In this document: piece by piece, positions 18,029 to 26,443 of the stretch | How positions within the stretch are numbered: position 1 is the first letter of the stretch | How the letters are laid out: each line of letters begins with the position of its first letter | NCBI RefSeq assembly: GCF_025264645.1 | Contig: NZ_CP073696.1 | Span: forward strand, 930,001-994,000 | DNA length: 64,000 nt | Source: Edaphobacter lichenicola | GTDB taxonomy: Bacteria > Acidobacteriota > Terriglobia > Terriglobales > Acidobacteriaceae | Direction: 5' to 3' | Made by a program: the position numbers and the translations under genes | Notes under the pieces: model-generated | Told to the model about the DNA's origin: nothing | Databases searched by the model: none | Seen by the model: only the letters and a program-made list of their open reading frames with translations

Positions 18029-18070
18029 CATCCATCGCGGTGAGTCTGCGATGGATGGGGCACCCGGCTT
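18029..18070. repeat. REP-like hairpin element, copy B
   Basis: Perfect 10-base stem CATCCATCGC (18029-18038) / GCGATGGATG (18048-18057) with 9-base loop GGTGAGTCT, followed by GGGCACCCGGCTTT. Loop and tail match copy A (4327-4372), while the stem sequence differs with both arms changed together. Confidence 0.65.
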
Positions 18071-18105
18071 TAGCAACCATCGAAGGTGGGCACCGGCGGT
18101 AAGCC

Positions 18106-18603
18106 TTAGGTATGAGCAAAACTCACAGTGATATTCAGCTCGACCACAACAGCGTTGCCGTTTTTTTTGCCAGGTTCGAATTTGTATAGGCTCGCGGCTT
18201 CAACCGCATTATCTTCCAGTTCCTTAAGAATCGGATGACTGTCGGGATCGTTGATCACGCCACTCTTATTGAAAATTCCAACTATGGATATGTTACTTAC
18301 ACTTCCGTCCGTCTCAACATGAAGCTTCAGCTTCACCCAAGTAGTTTGAACTTCGTTGGACTTTTTTGCTGCTTTGGATAGTTTTGGTTCTATGACATGG
18401 ATGAGCTTTGGTGCGGAGACATCTCCACCAGCCTTAATCTTGTAGACCTCATCTGTTTCGACGGCTGCCGTCTGTGGAGTGGGAGTTGGGTTATCGGTGC
18501 GCTGGGCTACAGGTTGAGCTAGCGCAAAGGAGGGAGTGACTGTGCAGATCACTAGAAACACTATTCCTGCGAACGCTGGTGGTTGGAACTTTCGGAGATT
18601 CAG
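18106..18603 (-). CDS. Exported TonB C-terminal-like protein
   Basis: A small periplasmic protein with a signal peptide, a Pro/Thr-rich linker and a TonB-C/energy-transducer-like domain (PKLIHVIEPKLSKAAK, then WVKLKLHVETDGSVSNISIVG, then AASLYKFEPGKKNG). Without a TonB-type long proline spacer it more likely belongs to the secreted energy-transducer-like proteins common in Acidobacteria. Start uncertain: a GTG at 18561 truncates the leader, whereas a CTG at 18603 (GAGAGG 8 bases upstream) gives MNLRKFQPP followed by a hydrophobic core, a much better signal peptide. No ATG is available between the upstream stop and the leader. Confidence 0.65.
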   Translation of the reverse strand: MNLRKFQPPAFAGIVFLVICTVTPSFALAQPVAQRTDNPTPTPQTAAVETDEVYKIKAGGDVSAPKLIHVIEPKLSKAAKKSNEVQTTWVKLKLHVETDGSVSNISIVGIFNKSGVINDPDSHPILKELEDNAVEAASLYKFEPGKKNGNAVVVELNITVSFAHT

Positions 18604-18649
18604 AGGATCGTCCTCTCAAGGCTAAATTCGGGCTCAAAACAATGAAGAG

Positions 18650-19411
18650 TTATCGGGCGAAGAGGTCTTTTACTTGTTGGATGAAGACGTCGCGGCCCAT
18701 GTCGGAGATGGCCTCGGTGAGGGGGAGCTGTTTGGGGCAGGCCTGGACGCAGTTTTGCGCGAAGCCGCACTCCTGGATGCCGCCGTCTCCGGCTAAGGCG
18801 CGGAGGCGCTCTTCTTTGAGGACGGATCCGGAGGGGTCCATGTTGAAGAGCTTGGCCTGGGCGATGGTGGCGGCGCCGACGAAGTTGGTGACGTCGTTGA
18901 ACTGGGGGCAGACCTCCATGCAGATGGTGCAGGAGATGCAGTTGGAGAGGGGGTAGCGCTGTTCTTGAATTTGGGGAGCCTGGCGAGGGCCGGCCCCTAG
19001 ATCGTACGAGCCGTCGATGGGGACCCAGGCTTTGACCTTCTTGAGGTTTTCGAAGAGGACGGAGCGGTCTACGGCGAGGTCACGGACTACGGGGAACTTG
19101 CTGAGCGGGGCTAGTGTGATGGGCTGGTCGTTATTTGGCCCACGGAGTTTGTCGACGAGGGCGGAGCAGGCCATGCGGGCTTTGCCGTTGACGAGCATGG
19201 CGCAGGACCCGCAGATCTCTTCGAGGCAATTGGAGTCATAGGTGATGGGCGTGGTGGGTTTGCCGGAGACATCGACGGGGTTAAGCGCAATCTCGCCGAG
19301 GAGCGAGGTGATGTTCATGCCCGGGCGGTAGGGGATCTCGAACTTTTCGGTGGTGGCGGGGGCGTCGGGGTTGGACTGACGCTTGATCTCGACCTTGATG
19401 GTGCTCGGCAT
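18650..19411 (-). CDS. sdhB: Succinate dehydrogenase iron-sulfur subunit
   Basis: A 253-residue subunit that passes electrons from FAD to the quinone site. The [2Fe-2S] cysteines are in CLEEICGSCAMLVNG, and the [4Fe-4S]/[3Fe-4S] ligands in CISCTICMEVCP and CGFAQNCVQACPKQLPL. The protein works at the cytoplasmic side of the inner membrane. It is the last gene of an sdh cluster transcribed sdhC, 92-aa gene, sdhA, 44-aa gene, 66-aa gene, sdhB. ATG is preceded by AAGGAG (7 bases). Confidence 0.95.
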   Translation of the reverse strand: MPSTIKVEIKRQSNPDAPATTEKFEIPYRPGMNITSLLGEIALNPVDVSGKPTTPITYDSNCLEEICGSCAMLVNGKARMACSALVDKLRGPNNDQPITLAPLSKFPVVRDLAVDRSVLFENLKKVKAWVPIDGSYDLGAGPRQAPQIQEQRYPLSNCISCTICMEVCPQFNDVTNFVGAATIAQAKLFNMDPSGSVLKEERLRALAGDGGIQECGFAQNCVQACPKQLPLTEAISDMGRDVFIQQVKDLFAR

Positions 19412-19502
19412 GAATGCTCCTTAGCGGCTGCAGATTTCCTTATCCTTCAGCGTGAGGCCCTGCTGGAGGCGATTGTTGCGAAGGATTGCAGCCGGTGCGG
19501 AG

Positions 19503-19703
19503 TTAGAACGTGCCGATTTTGTGCAGGCGTTCTTTTTCCAGTGTGGCGACTGCGATGCCCTCTTCCTTGCTGACCGGTGGACGGCCTTTGAGAGCCTGGG
19601 TCCGCTCCGATGGGTGAAGGTGCGTGGTGTAGAGATACATATACGCCATGACTGCTGCGAATATGACAGCTAGGGCGATATAGACGAGATCTATGCGTTC
19701 CAT
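19503..19703 (-). CDS. Small membrane protein in the sdh cluster (66 aa)
   Basis: A 66-residue protein with one N-terminal membrane helix (about residues 7-25, VYIALAVIFAAVMAYMYLY) and a charged C-terminal tail (HPSERTQALKGRPPVSKEEG). It lies between the 44-aa gene and sdhB on the same strand, so it may be an accessory or assembly peptide of the dehydrogenase; no known family was recognised. The weak Met context makes the start slightly uncertain. Confidence 0.65.
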   Translation of the reverse strand: MERIDLVYIALAVIFAAVMAYMYLYTTHLHPSERTQALKGRPPVSKEEGIAVATLEKERLHKIGTF

Positions 19704-19742
19704 GCACTGTTAGATGGGGTTCGCGGGAGTTTGGGTAACTCG

Positions 19743-19877
19743 TCATGGTTTAGTTTCTTTCGCGCGTACTTTGACCGTTCGTTTACGTTCTTTTAGCCAA
19801 GTGATAAGAAAATAGACGGCCGTAGCAATAGAGACAATGATCAGGCTGAAGAAGGCGTTCATCAAAATAAAGCCCAT
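19743..19877 (-). CDS. Single-helix membrane peptide between sdhA and sdhB (44 aa)
   Basis: A 44-codon gene read from ATG 19877 to TGA 19743. It has one membrane helix (about residues 3-26, ILMNAFFSLIIVSIATAVYF) followed by a strongly basic tail (KERKRTVKVRAKETKP), indicating a cytoplasmic C-terminus. GGAGAGG lies 5-6 bases upstream of the ATG, and the gene starts 18 bases after the sdhA stop. Its strand, spacing and ribosome-binding site support a real co-expressed peptide. Unlike the sdhC anchor, it has no heme ligand candidates. Function unknown. Confidence 0.65.
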   Translation of the reverse strand: MGFILMNAFFSLIIVSIATAVYFLITWLKERKRTVKVRAKETKP

Positions 19878-19894
19878 GAAGGTCCTCTCCAGCT

Positions 19895-21670
19895 TTATGC
19901 GGTGGCGTCGTAGCGGCGGGGGCGCGGGGCGATGTGGCTGATGTCTACGTCTTCGAGTTCGAAGGCGGGGGCGTTGTCTTTGTAAAAGGCTTTGGTGGTT
20001 TTGAGGAACTTTTCGTCGTTGCGGTCGGGGAAGTCGGGTTTGTAGTGGGCTCCGCGGGACTCGTCGCGGAGGTGGGCGCCCTGGACGATCACACGGCCTA
20101 GTTCGAGCATGTTGTAGAGCTGGCGGGTGAAGGCGAAGCTGGTGTTGGCCCACTGGCTCTTGTCGGAGAGGTTGACGTTCTTGTAGCGGTCGAGGAGCTC
20201 GACGATCTTGGCGTCGGCCTCTTCGAGGCCGGCGTTGTAGCGGATGATAGTGGCGTGCTTGGTCATGGTCTCGCCGAGTTCGCGCCAGATCTTGAACGGG
20301 TTTTCGGTGCCCTTGTTGTTGAGGAGGGCGTTGTTCTTTTCCTTCTGGCGTGAGAGTTCGGCGGCGTGGCCACCGTCGCCCTCCTGAGCGGGGAGGGCTT
20401 TGGCGTAGGCGATGGCTTGCGGGCCTGCGACGAAACCTCCGTAGATGCAGGAGAGCAGGGAGTTGGCGCCAAGGCGGTTGGCTCCGTGGATGGAGTAGTC
20501 GGCCTCGCCTGCGGCGAAGACGCCGGGGATGTTGGTCTGCTGGTTGAAGTCGACCCAGAGGCCGCCCATGGTGTAGTGCATGCCGGGGAAGATCTTCATG
20601 GGGACTTTGCGGGGGTCGTCGCCGACGAACTTTTCGTAGATCTCGAGGATGCCTTCGAGCTTGTTGAGGCGTTCGGCGGGGAGGTGGGTGAGGTCGAGGT
20701 AGACCATGGGCTGGCCGTCGATGCCCATGCCGTGCTCGTAGACGACTTTGAAGATGGCGCGGGTGGCGACGTCGCGGGGGACGAGGTTGCCGTACTTGGG
20801 GTACCACTCTTCGAGGAAGTACCAGCGGTCGGACTCGGGGATGGATTTGGCGACGCGCTTGTCGGTCTTGTCTTTGGGGACCCAGACGCGGCCGCCTTCG
20901 CCTCGGGCGGATTCGGACATGAGGCGGAGCTTGTCTTCGCCGGGGATGGCCGTGGGGTGGACCTGGATGAATTCGCCGTTGGCGTAGAAAGCTCCCTGTT
21001 GGTAAAGTGCTGATTGAGCTGATCCGGTGCAAACTACTGAATTGGTGGATTTTCCAAAGATGGCGCCGTTGCCTCCGGTGCAGATGATGACGGCGTCGGC
21101 AGGGAAGGTTCGGGTCTCCATGGAGCGGAGGTCCATGGCGCAGATGCCGCGGGCTTCGCCTTTGGAGCCGAGGACGGCGGAGAGGAACTCCCAGCCTTCG
21201 TACTTGGTGACTTTGCCTTCGGCTTCGTATCTTCTTACTTGCTCATCCAGTGCATAAAGCAACTGTTGGCCGGTGGTTGCTCCAGCGAAGGCGGTGCGCT
21301 GGTAGAGGGTGCCACCGAAGCGGCGGAAGTCGAGGAGACCTTCGGGGGTGCGGTTGAAGGGGACGCCCATGCGGTCGAGGAGGTCGATGATGGCGGGGCC
21401 CTGGGCGGTCATGTTTTTGACGGGGGTCTGGTTGGCGAGGAAGTCGCCGCCATAGATGGTGTCGTCGAAGTGCTTGAGGACGGAGTCGCCTTCGCCTTTG
21501 AGGTCCTTGGCGGCGTTGATGCCTCCCTGGGCGCAGACGGAGTGAGAGCGCTTGACGGGGACGATGGAGAAGAGGTCGACCTTGCCGCCGGCTTCGGCGA
21601 TCTTGATGACGGCGGCTAGTCCGGCTAGTCCGCCTCCTACTACGATGATTCGGGGTGTTGCTGCTGCCAT
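19895..21670 (-). CDS. sdhA: Succinate dehydrogenase flavoprotein subunit
   Basis: A 591-residue flavoprotein that oxidises succinate to fumarate. The N-terminal FAD-binding VVGGGLAGLAA is followed by HSVCAQGGINAA, whose His is the covalent FAD attachment site of the Bacillus/epsilon-type enzymes, and by HPTAIPGEDKLRLMSESARGEGG with active-site residues. MHYTMGGLWVD is the substrate/FAD block. Together with the long single-anchor sdhC it forms a B-type complex II with two hemes. sdhA is preceded by a 92-codon gene and followed by small membrane-protein genes. Confidence 0.96.
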   Translation of the reverse strand: MAAATPRIIVVGGGLAGLAAVIKIAEAGGKVDLFSIVPVKRSHSVCAQGGINAAKDLKGEGDSVLKHFDDTIYGGDFLANQTPVKNMTAQGPAIIDLLDRMGVPFNRTPEGLLDFRRFGGTLYQRTAFAGATTGQQLLYALDEQVRRYEAEGKVTKYEGWEFLSAVLGSKGEARGICAMDLRSMETRTFPADAVIICTGGNGAIFGKSTNSVVCTGSAQSALYQQGAFYANGEFIQVHPTAIPGEDKLRLMSESARGEGGRVWVPKDKTDKRVAKSIPESDRWYFLEEWYPKYGNLVPRDVATRAIFKVVYEHGMGIDGQPMVYLDLTHLPAERLNKLEGILEIYEKFVGDDPRKVPMKIFPGMHYTMGGLWVDFNQQTNIPGVFAAGEADYSIHGANRLGANSLLSCIYGGFVAGPQAIAYAKALPAQEGDGGHAAELSRQKEKNNALLNNKGTENPFKIWRELGETMTKHATIIRYNAGLEEADAKIVELLDRYKNVNLSDKSQWANTSFAFTRQLYNMLELGRVIVQGAHLRDESRGAHYKPDFPDRNDEKFLKTTKAFYKDNAPAFELEDVDISHIAPRPRRYDATA

Positions 21671-21705
21671 TCGGTTCCTACTTCCTAAGCAGGGTTATCT
21701 GCTAC

Positions 21706-21984
21706 TCAAAAATACAAATGCCGCGATGAAATAAGTGCAAGAACTGCCGCTGAAATTGCTAAGATTCCTGAGCCGAAGCCAGCTATTTTCCTGAATTTAC
21801 TATGCGGGTAGGTAGCGCGATGCTTTCGAATAATTTCATGGGTTTCGGCAGGACTTGGGCGAAGCTTGAACGACGAATCTACGTGTTCTCTGATTCGCCA
21901 TTGCATGACCATTAACGATCCGACAGACAGCCATATCGCACCTAGGAGTAGCCCAATCGCAGCCTCTTGGGTTGGCGTCAGCAT
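21706..21984 (-). CDS. Two-helix membrane protein in the sdh cluster (92 aa)
   Basis: A 92-residue protein with two membrane helices (about residues 9-28, LLLGAIWLSVGSLMVMQW, and 70-88, FGSGILAISAAVLALISS) and a charged loop between them. It sits between sdhC and sdhA on the same strand and has lower GC than either. It is not a recognised complex II subunit. It could be an accessory subunit or an unrelated insertion; start and coding status are supported only by composition and context. Confidence 0.55.
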   Translation of the reverse strand: MLTPTQEAAIGLLLGAIWLSVGSLMVMQWRIREHVDSSFKLRPSPAETHEIIRKHRATYPHSKFRKIAGFGSGILAISAAVLALISSRHLYF

Positions 21985-21990
21985 AAGAAG

Positions 21991-22794
21991 TTATCGCACC
22001 TCGCCGGATTGCGATGGGTTGGTCGAGTTTGGTGGTGGGACTGTCGGTGCGGGTAGGGCGATGCCGGCGGGTTGGGCGGGCATTACGTTGGCGGGGGCGT
22101 TGGGGTACTTCCAGACGACCGCGTAGATGCTGGCTAGGCCCATGAGGCAGAGGGCCAGGCCGAAGGCGGTGCAGACGTAGCCGAATCTCTTGCGGGCCTT
22201 TTCGCCGGGGGTGATGCCCCACTTGGCGGCGAAGAGCCAGATGCCGTAGGCGAAGTGCCAGGTGGTGGCGATCATCGCGATGACGTAGATGGCGAGCATC
22301 CAGGGGTTCGAGAGTTCAACCTGTACTTTATGGAAGGCGGCGCCGGGGTTCTCGGGGAGGGAGATGCCGCTAAAACGCTGTCGCCAGACGTGCTGGACGA
22401 TGTAGAGGAAGGCGATGACGCCGGTGATGCGCTGGGAGACGTACATCCAGTTGCTGGCCCAGGGGTAGACGTTGACGCTGACGCGGCCGCGGAAGGCGAT
22501 GAAGAGTCCGTAGAGGGCGTGGAAGGCGAGGGGGATGAAGATGAAGGCCCACTCGAGGACGCGGACGAGCGGGAGGGAGTTGAGGAACTTGACCTGCTGG
22601 GCGTAGGCGAGGGGACCGTTGAGGGTCTCGAAGTTGGAGATGATGTGCTCGACGAGGAAGGCGCCGATGGGGACGATGCCGGAGAGGGAGTGGAGCTTGT
22701 GCCAGAGGAAGGAGTTGCCCTGGCCGGCGCGGAGGGGCTGCACACCTTTGAGTGGCTTAGGGGCAGGAGGTGCTGGCGGGGCGGCGGTGGCCAT
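21991..22794 (-). CDS. sdhC: Succinate dehydrogenase cytochrome b subunit (B-type)
   Basis: A 267-residue membrane anchor with five hydrophobic helices, typical of the diheme cytochrome b558 of B-type succinate dehydrogenases. Histidines in the helices that fit as heme ligands include WHKLHSLSG, VEHIISNF, AFHALYG, QHVWR and TTWHFAYG. The N-terminus is Ala/Pro-rich and the C-terminus carries a Pro-rich tail. It binds menaquinone at the inner membrane. ATG 22794 is preferred over an upstream ATG at 22851 because AAGGAG is 5 bases before it. Confidence 0.92.
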   Translation of the reverse strand: MATAAPPAPPAPKPLKGVQPLRAGQGNSFLWHKLHSLSGIVPIGAFLVEHIISNFETLNGPLAYAQQVKFLNSLPLVRVLEWAFIFIPLAFHALYGLFIAFRGRVSVNVYPWASNWMYVSQRITGVIAFLYIVQHVWRQRFSGISLPENPGAAFHKVQVELSNPWMLAIYVIAMIATTWHFAYGIWLFAAKWGITPGEKARKRFGYVCTAFGLALCLMGLASIYAVVWKYPNAPANVMPAQPAGIALPAPTVPPPNSTNPSQSGEVR

Positions 22795-22960
22795 GGAGAC
22801 TCCTTGGAATCGTGATGGATGCACTTGGGGTGGAGTGGAAAAGTGCAGCATCGCGATTATTCCGCCCGGGGATTGGCAGCGTCAAGGAAAGTGCTGGGAT
22901 TTGTGCGGTTATCGTAATGTTTGTGCGATTTTTATTCGGACGGTGAAAAGGGACGGCTTA

Positions 22961-23344
22961 TTACGACGTAGGGGTGCAGTAGAACTCGATGCGGAAGCCG
23001 TTGGGGTCGTTGAGCCAGATGTAGTTCTGCTTGCCGTGGGGGTCGATGCCGATGCCGCTGTTGGGAATGCCTGCGGATTGGAGGTGAGTGTGGATCTGCT
23101 CGAGGTGTGGGAGGGATTCGACACCGAGGGCGATGTGGTTGAGGCCGACGTGTTCCTTGTCGTAGGGAGTGCTTGAGTCAACTGCTTTGGTGAAGAAGAG
23201 GCGGGTGCTGGTTCCGATTTTGTAGAAGAACAGGTCTTCGGTTTGAAAGACGGGCTCGCCGAAGAGGGCGTGGTAGAAGGTTTTGGATGCGGGGATGTCG
23301 CGGACGCGGAAGACGAGGTGGTCGATGGAGAGTGGTGGGAGCAT
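22961..23344 (-). CDS. VOC-family (glyoxalase-like) protein
   Basis: A 127-residue vicinal-oxygen-chelate protein: starts SIDHLVFRVRDIPASKTFY, has GLNHIALGVESL in the second half and ends DPNGFRIEFYC. The predicted metal ligands are the His of SIDHLV, the His of GLNHIAL and the Glu of IEFYC. The family covers glyoxalases, ring-cleavage dioxygenases and antibiotic-binding proteins; no subfamily evidence. It stands just upstream of rdgB and could share its transcript. Confidence 0.88.
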   Translation of the reverse strand: MLPPLSIDHLVFRVRDIPASKTFYHALFGEPVFQTEDLFFYKIGTSTRLFFTKAVDSSTPYDKEHVGLNHIALGVESLPHLEQIHTHLQSAGIPNSGIGIDPHGKQNYIWLNDPNGFRIEFYCTPTS

Positions 23345-23353
23345 GGCTCGAGT

Positions 23354-23992
23354 TTATCGCGAGGGGTGGGAGTGGAGTGCGGAGTTTAACTCGGAGATGA
23401 GGGCGGCGAAGGCTCGGCCGCGATGGCTGAAGGTGAGCTTGGTGGCGATGTCGAGCTCGGCCATGGTCTTGTTTTGGGCAGGGAGGTAAAAGAGGGGGTC
23501 GTAGCCGAAGCCGTCTGTGCCGCGGGGTGCGGTGAGGATCTCGCCTTCGACGGCTCCGTGGCCGATGGCGAGGATTTGGCCGTTGCGCGCGGCGGCGAGG
23601 ACGCAGTGATAGCGGGCGCTGCGTTCGGTAAGGGGGATGTCGGTGAGATTGGATATGAGGTAGAGGTTGTTGCGTTCGTCTGTGGTGGCGTTCGGTGGAT
23701 CGGTGAAGTGGTGATCGTCGGCGTAGCGTGCGGAGCGGACGCCGGGGGCGCCGTGGAGGGCATCGACTTCGAGGCCGGAGTCGTCGGCGATGACGATTTC
23801 GTTGGGGGCGTGGTGGGAGTAGAAGATGGCCTTGAGGCGGGCGTTGCCTTCGAAGGTGGGCTCGTCTTCGGCAGGGGCTTGGATTTGTTTGAGGCCGGGC
23901 AAGGGTGTGAGTATTATTTGGGGCGAGGCTGTGGCGGCGAAGTCTCGAAGCTTGCCTGGGTTGGTGGTGGCGATGTAGAGGATGAGAGGCAT
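23354..23992 (-). CDS. rdgB: Non-canonical purine NTP pyrophosphatase (RdgB/HAM1)
   Basis: A 212-residue house-cleaning enzyme that converts ITP, dITP and XTP to monophosphates, keeping damaged purines out of DNA and RNA. It has the N-terminal nucleotide-binding TTNPGKLRDF, the metal-binding IADDSGLEVDALHGAPGVRSAR, GTDGFGYDPLF and the C-terminal FSHRGRAF. Overall length is normal. The downstream VOC gene starts 9 bases after its stop. Confidence 0.95.
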   Translation of the reverse strand: MPLILYIATTNPGKLRDFAATASPQIILTPLPGLKQIQAPAEDEPTFEGNARLKAIFYSHHAPNEIVIADDSGLEVDALHGAPGVRSARYADDHHFTDPPNATTDERNNLYLISNLTDIPLTERSARYHCVLAAARNGQILAIGHGAVEGEILTAPRGTDGFGYDPLFYLPAQNKTMAELDIATKLTFSHRGRAFAALISELNSALHSHPSR

Positions 23993-24036
23993 ATAAAGTC
24001 TGGAAGTTTGATGCTAGAAACCAAATGTAAATATCG

Positions 24037-24486
24037 TCATTCGCTTACCTTCCCCGCAAATGCGTTAGCAGCGGCCACGAAGCCGCCACTCTCTGCTTCG
24101 ATCTGCTTGAAGAATTCTGTCTCGAGTTTATGAAGTAGATCCTTCGAGATACTTTCGACGGCTTTCCGACGCTTATCGCGTTCGCGGGGGAATGGATTGC
24201 CAAGGGATTTCATGGCTGAGGTAAGCAAGCTTGATGTTTTAGGCTTTCCAATCAGGTTGAATCCCTGCACTGCTTCAGGACACAAAACCCCCGTGCTGTT
24301 TCCAAAGAGTTGACGAAAACCACCGTTGCAGATTTCAGACTGGGCGAAATGCGCGGCGTACAGTTGACCGATGGATTCCTTGACGGTTCGGTAGCTATTG
24401 AAGAAAATATCGGGACCGTCATAGACATTTATCTGATCCCAGATCGGCTCGATTAGCTCCCAATAGTCGTCGGGTCTATTTGTCAT
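24037..24486 (-). CDS. DMP19/DUF4375-like protein
   Basis: A 149-residue acidic soluble protein. The QSEICNGGFRQLFGNSTG core matches the DUF4375/DMP19 pattern (NGGF near a helix). Members include the DNA mimic DMP19 of Neisseria, although in most genomes the role is unknown. No signal or membrane segment. It is transcribed separately from rdgB, with 44 bases between them, and has lower GC than its neighbours. Confidence 0.7.
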   Translation of the reverse strand: MTNRPDDYWELIEPIWDQINVYDGPDIFFNSYRTVKESIGQLYAAHFAQSEICNGGFRQLFGNSTGVLCPEAVQGFNLIGKPKTSSLLTSAMKSLGNPFPRERDKRRKAVESISKDLLHKLETEFFKQIEAESGGFVAAANAFAGKVSE

Positions 24487-24528
24487 GGACCTTACTGTAA
24501 ATTGAGCGGGACTTAGAGACGAAGCAAT

Positions 24529-26028
24529 CTATTGCGTGATGCGGAAACGTACGAAGGCTACTACTCCGAAGGGGTGGGCTCCGTAGATGGAGATGAGAGG
24601 CGCGGGTGTGGTATAGGTGGTGAACTGGGCTCCGGGTGCGGCGAGGAGATGTGGGGCGACGCGGTAGTCGCGGTCGTAGCCGAAGGTGTAGGCGGCGACG
24701 TGGGCGAGGGGTGATTCGGTGAAGTTGGGTGGGAGAGGGGAGCCGGGTGGGATGAGGAGTTCGTTGGAGCGGCCGGCGTTTTCGATGCGCGTCCAGAGGT
24801 AGTTGCAGGTGCGGAATTTGAGGAGGGATTCGAGGAGGTAGCTGTTTTCTTTGCTGTTATCGGTCAGGGATTTTGTGCGGCCCCAGAGGAGGGTAGTGGA
24901 CCAGTTGTTGGTTGCTGTTGGGCTCATGTTCATGCCGGGCGTACTGGTGGTGTCGTGGTGAACGCCAAAGGGGCGGTTGTACATGATGGATGCGGTTTGG
25001 CGTTGCTGGTTTTCGCCGGGGTAGAGGGCTTCGGGGCTGACGATGTGGGCGATGGAGTATTGGGTGCTGATGTTTTTTGTTGGCGCGAAGGTGATGCGGG
25101 AGGAGTAGCTGTCGATGGCGTGGCCGTTGGGGGAGGGTTGGAAGCCCCAGCGCTGCTCGGTGGGTTCGGCGCCGTGGAAGCCGGACTCTTCGAAGCGGAG
25201 CCAACGCCAGGTGAGGCCGCCGGTGAGGACGTTGAAGGCGATGTGGGTGGAGTCTTCCTGGTGGTGGCCGAGAGCGGCGATGGGATCTTCCGAGGCAGAG
25301 AGGCGATGCGGGTAGGCGGTGGGGCCGATGGCGGGGTCGCCGACAGGAGCGGCGTAGAAGCTAAGGAGCGCGTGCTCGCCGAGGCGGATGTCATAGAGGG
25401 CGGCGACCTCCATGAAGAAGTCGTGAGGGTGCTGGCCGTCGATGATGGGTTTGCCGAATGCGGTTTCGCCTTGCTGGAAGAGCTCAGGGTATTGGCGATC
25501 GCTGATGGTGGCGGGCTCGAGGGAGAGCATGGCGCGGAGGGTGAGCTGGCCCGGACCGAACTCGCGCATGGCCATCGGCATGATCCAGTTAGTCGAGAAG
25601 AGCTTGTCGCCGCCTCGTGCGTCGGCCGGGCTCGTGCAGGTGAGGTCGAGCTGTTGGCAGCTTTCGGGTGAGGGCCCGGAGGGATTGGAGGCGGCGTGCT
25701 GCTGGGTGTCGGCGATGAAGGCTGTGCCGTGGAGCATCAGCATCCAGCCTCGATAACTTTTCATCATCATCGGGACTGGAGTAGATGCTGGCTCGATGCT
25801 GGTGCCGGAGGTGGTGTGGGCCAGCTCTGTCTCGATGAGGGTTGATGGCTGGCTCATTCCGTTCCTCGTTATCTTCATCGACCCGCCTTCGGGCATGGAT
25901 GTTTGTTGGGCGCTCATGTCCATGCCGGGCATGTCGGACATAGTAGGGGGCTTTGTCTGGGCACGAGAGACAGCGGAAGCTAACAGCACGAGTGAAAGAA
26001 GGGTTGTGGACGACGAGGTGGGGCGCAT
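24529..26028 (-). CDS. Exported Met/His-rich putative outer-membrane protein
   Basis: A 499-residue exported protein with a signal peptide (about residues 9-23) followed by a Met/Asp-rich segment (SDMPGMDMSAQQ) and a second Met/His-rich segment near residue 365 (TPGMNMSP), both like copper-binding clusters. The remaining sequence alternates aromatic/hydrophobic and polar residues and ends with VVAFVRFRITQ, compatible with an outer-membrane beta barrel. HPHDFFMEVAA contains two His. The small Cys-rich exported protein upstream suggests a metal-handling operon. No experimentally named family was recognised. Confidence 0.6.
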   Translation of the reverse strand: MRPTSSSTTLLSLVLLASAVSRAQTKPPTMSDMPGMDMSAQQTSMPEGGSMKITRNGMSQPSTLIETELAHTTSGTSIEPASTPVPMMMKSYRGWMLMLHGTAFIADTQQHAASNPSGPSPESCQQLDLTCTSPADARGGDKLFSTNWIMPMAMREFGPGQLTLRAMLSLEPATISDRQYPELFQQGETAFGKPIIDGQHPHDFFMEVAALYDIRLGEHALLSFYAAPVGDPAIGPTAYPHRLSASEDPIAALGHHQEDSTHIAFNVLTGGLTWRWLRFEESGFHGAEPTEQRWGFQPSPNGHAIDSYSSRITFAPTKNISTQYSIAHIVSPEALYPGENQQRQTASIMYNRPFGVHHDTTSTPGMNMSPTATNNWSTTLLWGRTKSLTDNSKENSYLLESLLKFRTCNYLWTRIENAGRSNELLIPPGSPLPPNFTESPLAHVAAYTFGYDRDYRVAPHLLAAPGAQFTTYTTPAPLISIYGAHPFGVVAFVRFRITQ

Positions 26029-26110
26029 ACGAGTTCCTTATCCTGAAGGCTGCCTGGTCGGCAGGCAGCGTTGGGAGACGCTGTGAGGCGGCGCGGGTTC
26101 AAGAGGGAAA

Positions 26111-26443
26111 TCAGATACGAAGTGCGATGCGGGGTGGGATTGGAGGGGATGCGCTGGCTCGCGTGGCCGGTGGAGCGAGGGAGGATGTTACTTCGTGCGG
26201 GAGAACGCGAACGTATGCCGTTGGTAGCTGGACCGGCTGCTGAACTTCGGAGGAGATGATGGCCAATGGCTGCTGCTGTTGTGCACTGCAGCAGGAGGGA
26301 AGGTTCTGGCTGAAAGGCGATTGCTTTGGGCAGTGGTCGCACGAGGCTTGCTTGGGTTGCACCACATTCATACACGTCGCTGTGCTGAGCAGAAGCGTTA
26401 GCAGGCAGAGCAGCGTCGCGAAGATATGAAGTGTCTTTTTCAT
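26111..26443 (-). CDS. Exported Cys-rich small protein (DUF2946-like)
   Basis: A 110-residue protein with a signal peptide (KKTLHIFATLLCLLTLLL) and a cluster of cysteines (CDHCPKQ...PSCCSAQ) after the leader, then a Gln/Pro-rich middle and a basic tail. CxxC and CC pairs near the N-terminus fit metal binding or disulfides, and this resembles the DUF2946-type proteins often beside copper-resistance genes. It is 82 bases upstream of the Met/His-rich protein on the same strand, so co-transcription is plausible. Confidence 0.6.
   Translation of the reverse strand: MKKTLHIFATLLCLLTLLLSTATCMNVVQPKQASCDHCPKQSPFSQNLPSCCSAQQQQPLAIISSEVQQPVQLPTAYVRVLPHEVTSSLAPPATRASASPPIPPRIALRI

Noticed and set aside
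19743..21032. A 429-codon Arg/Pro-rich frame across sdhA
   Set aside because: Only its last 44 codons after ATG 19877 are credible; the rest is out-of-frame sdhA sequence.
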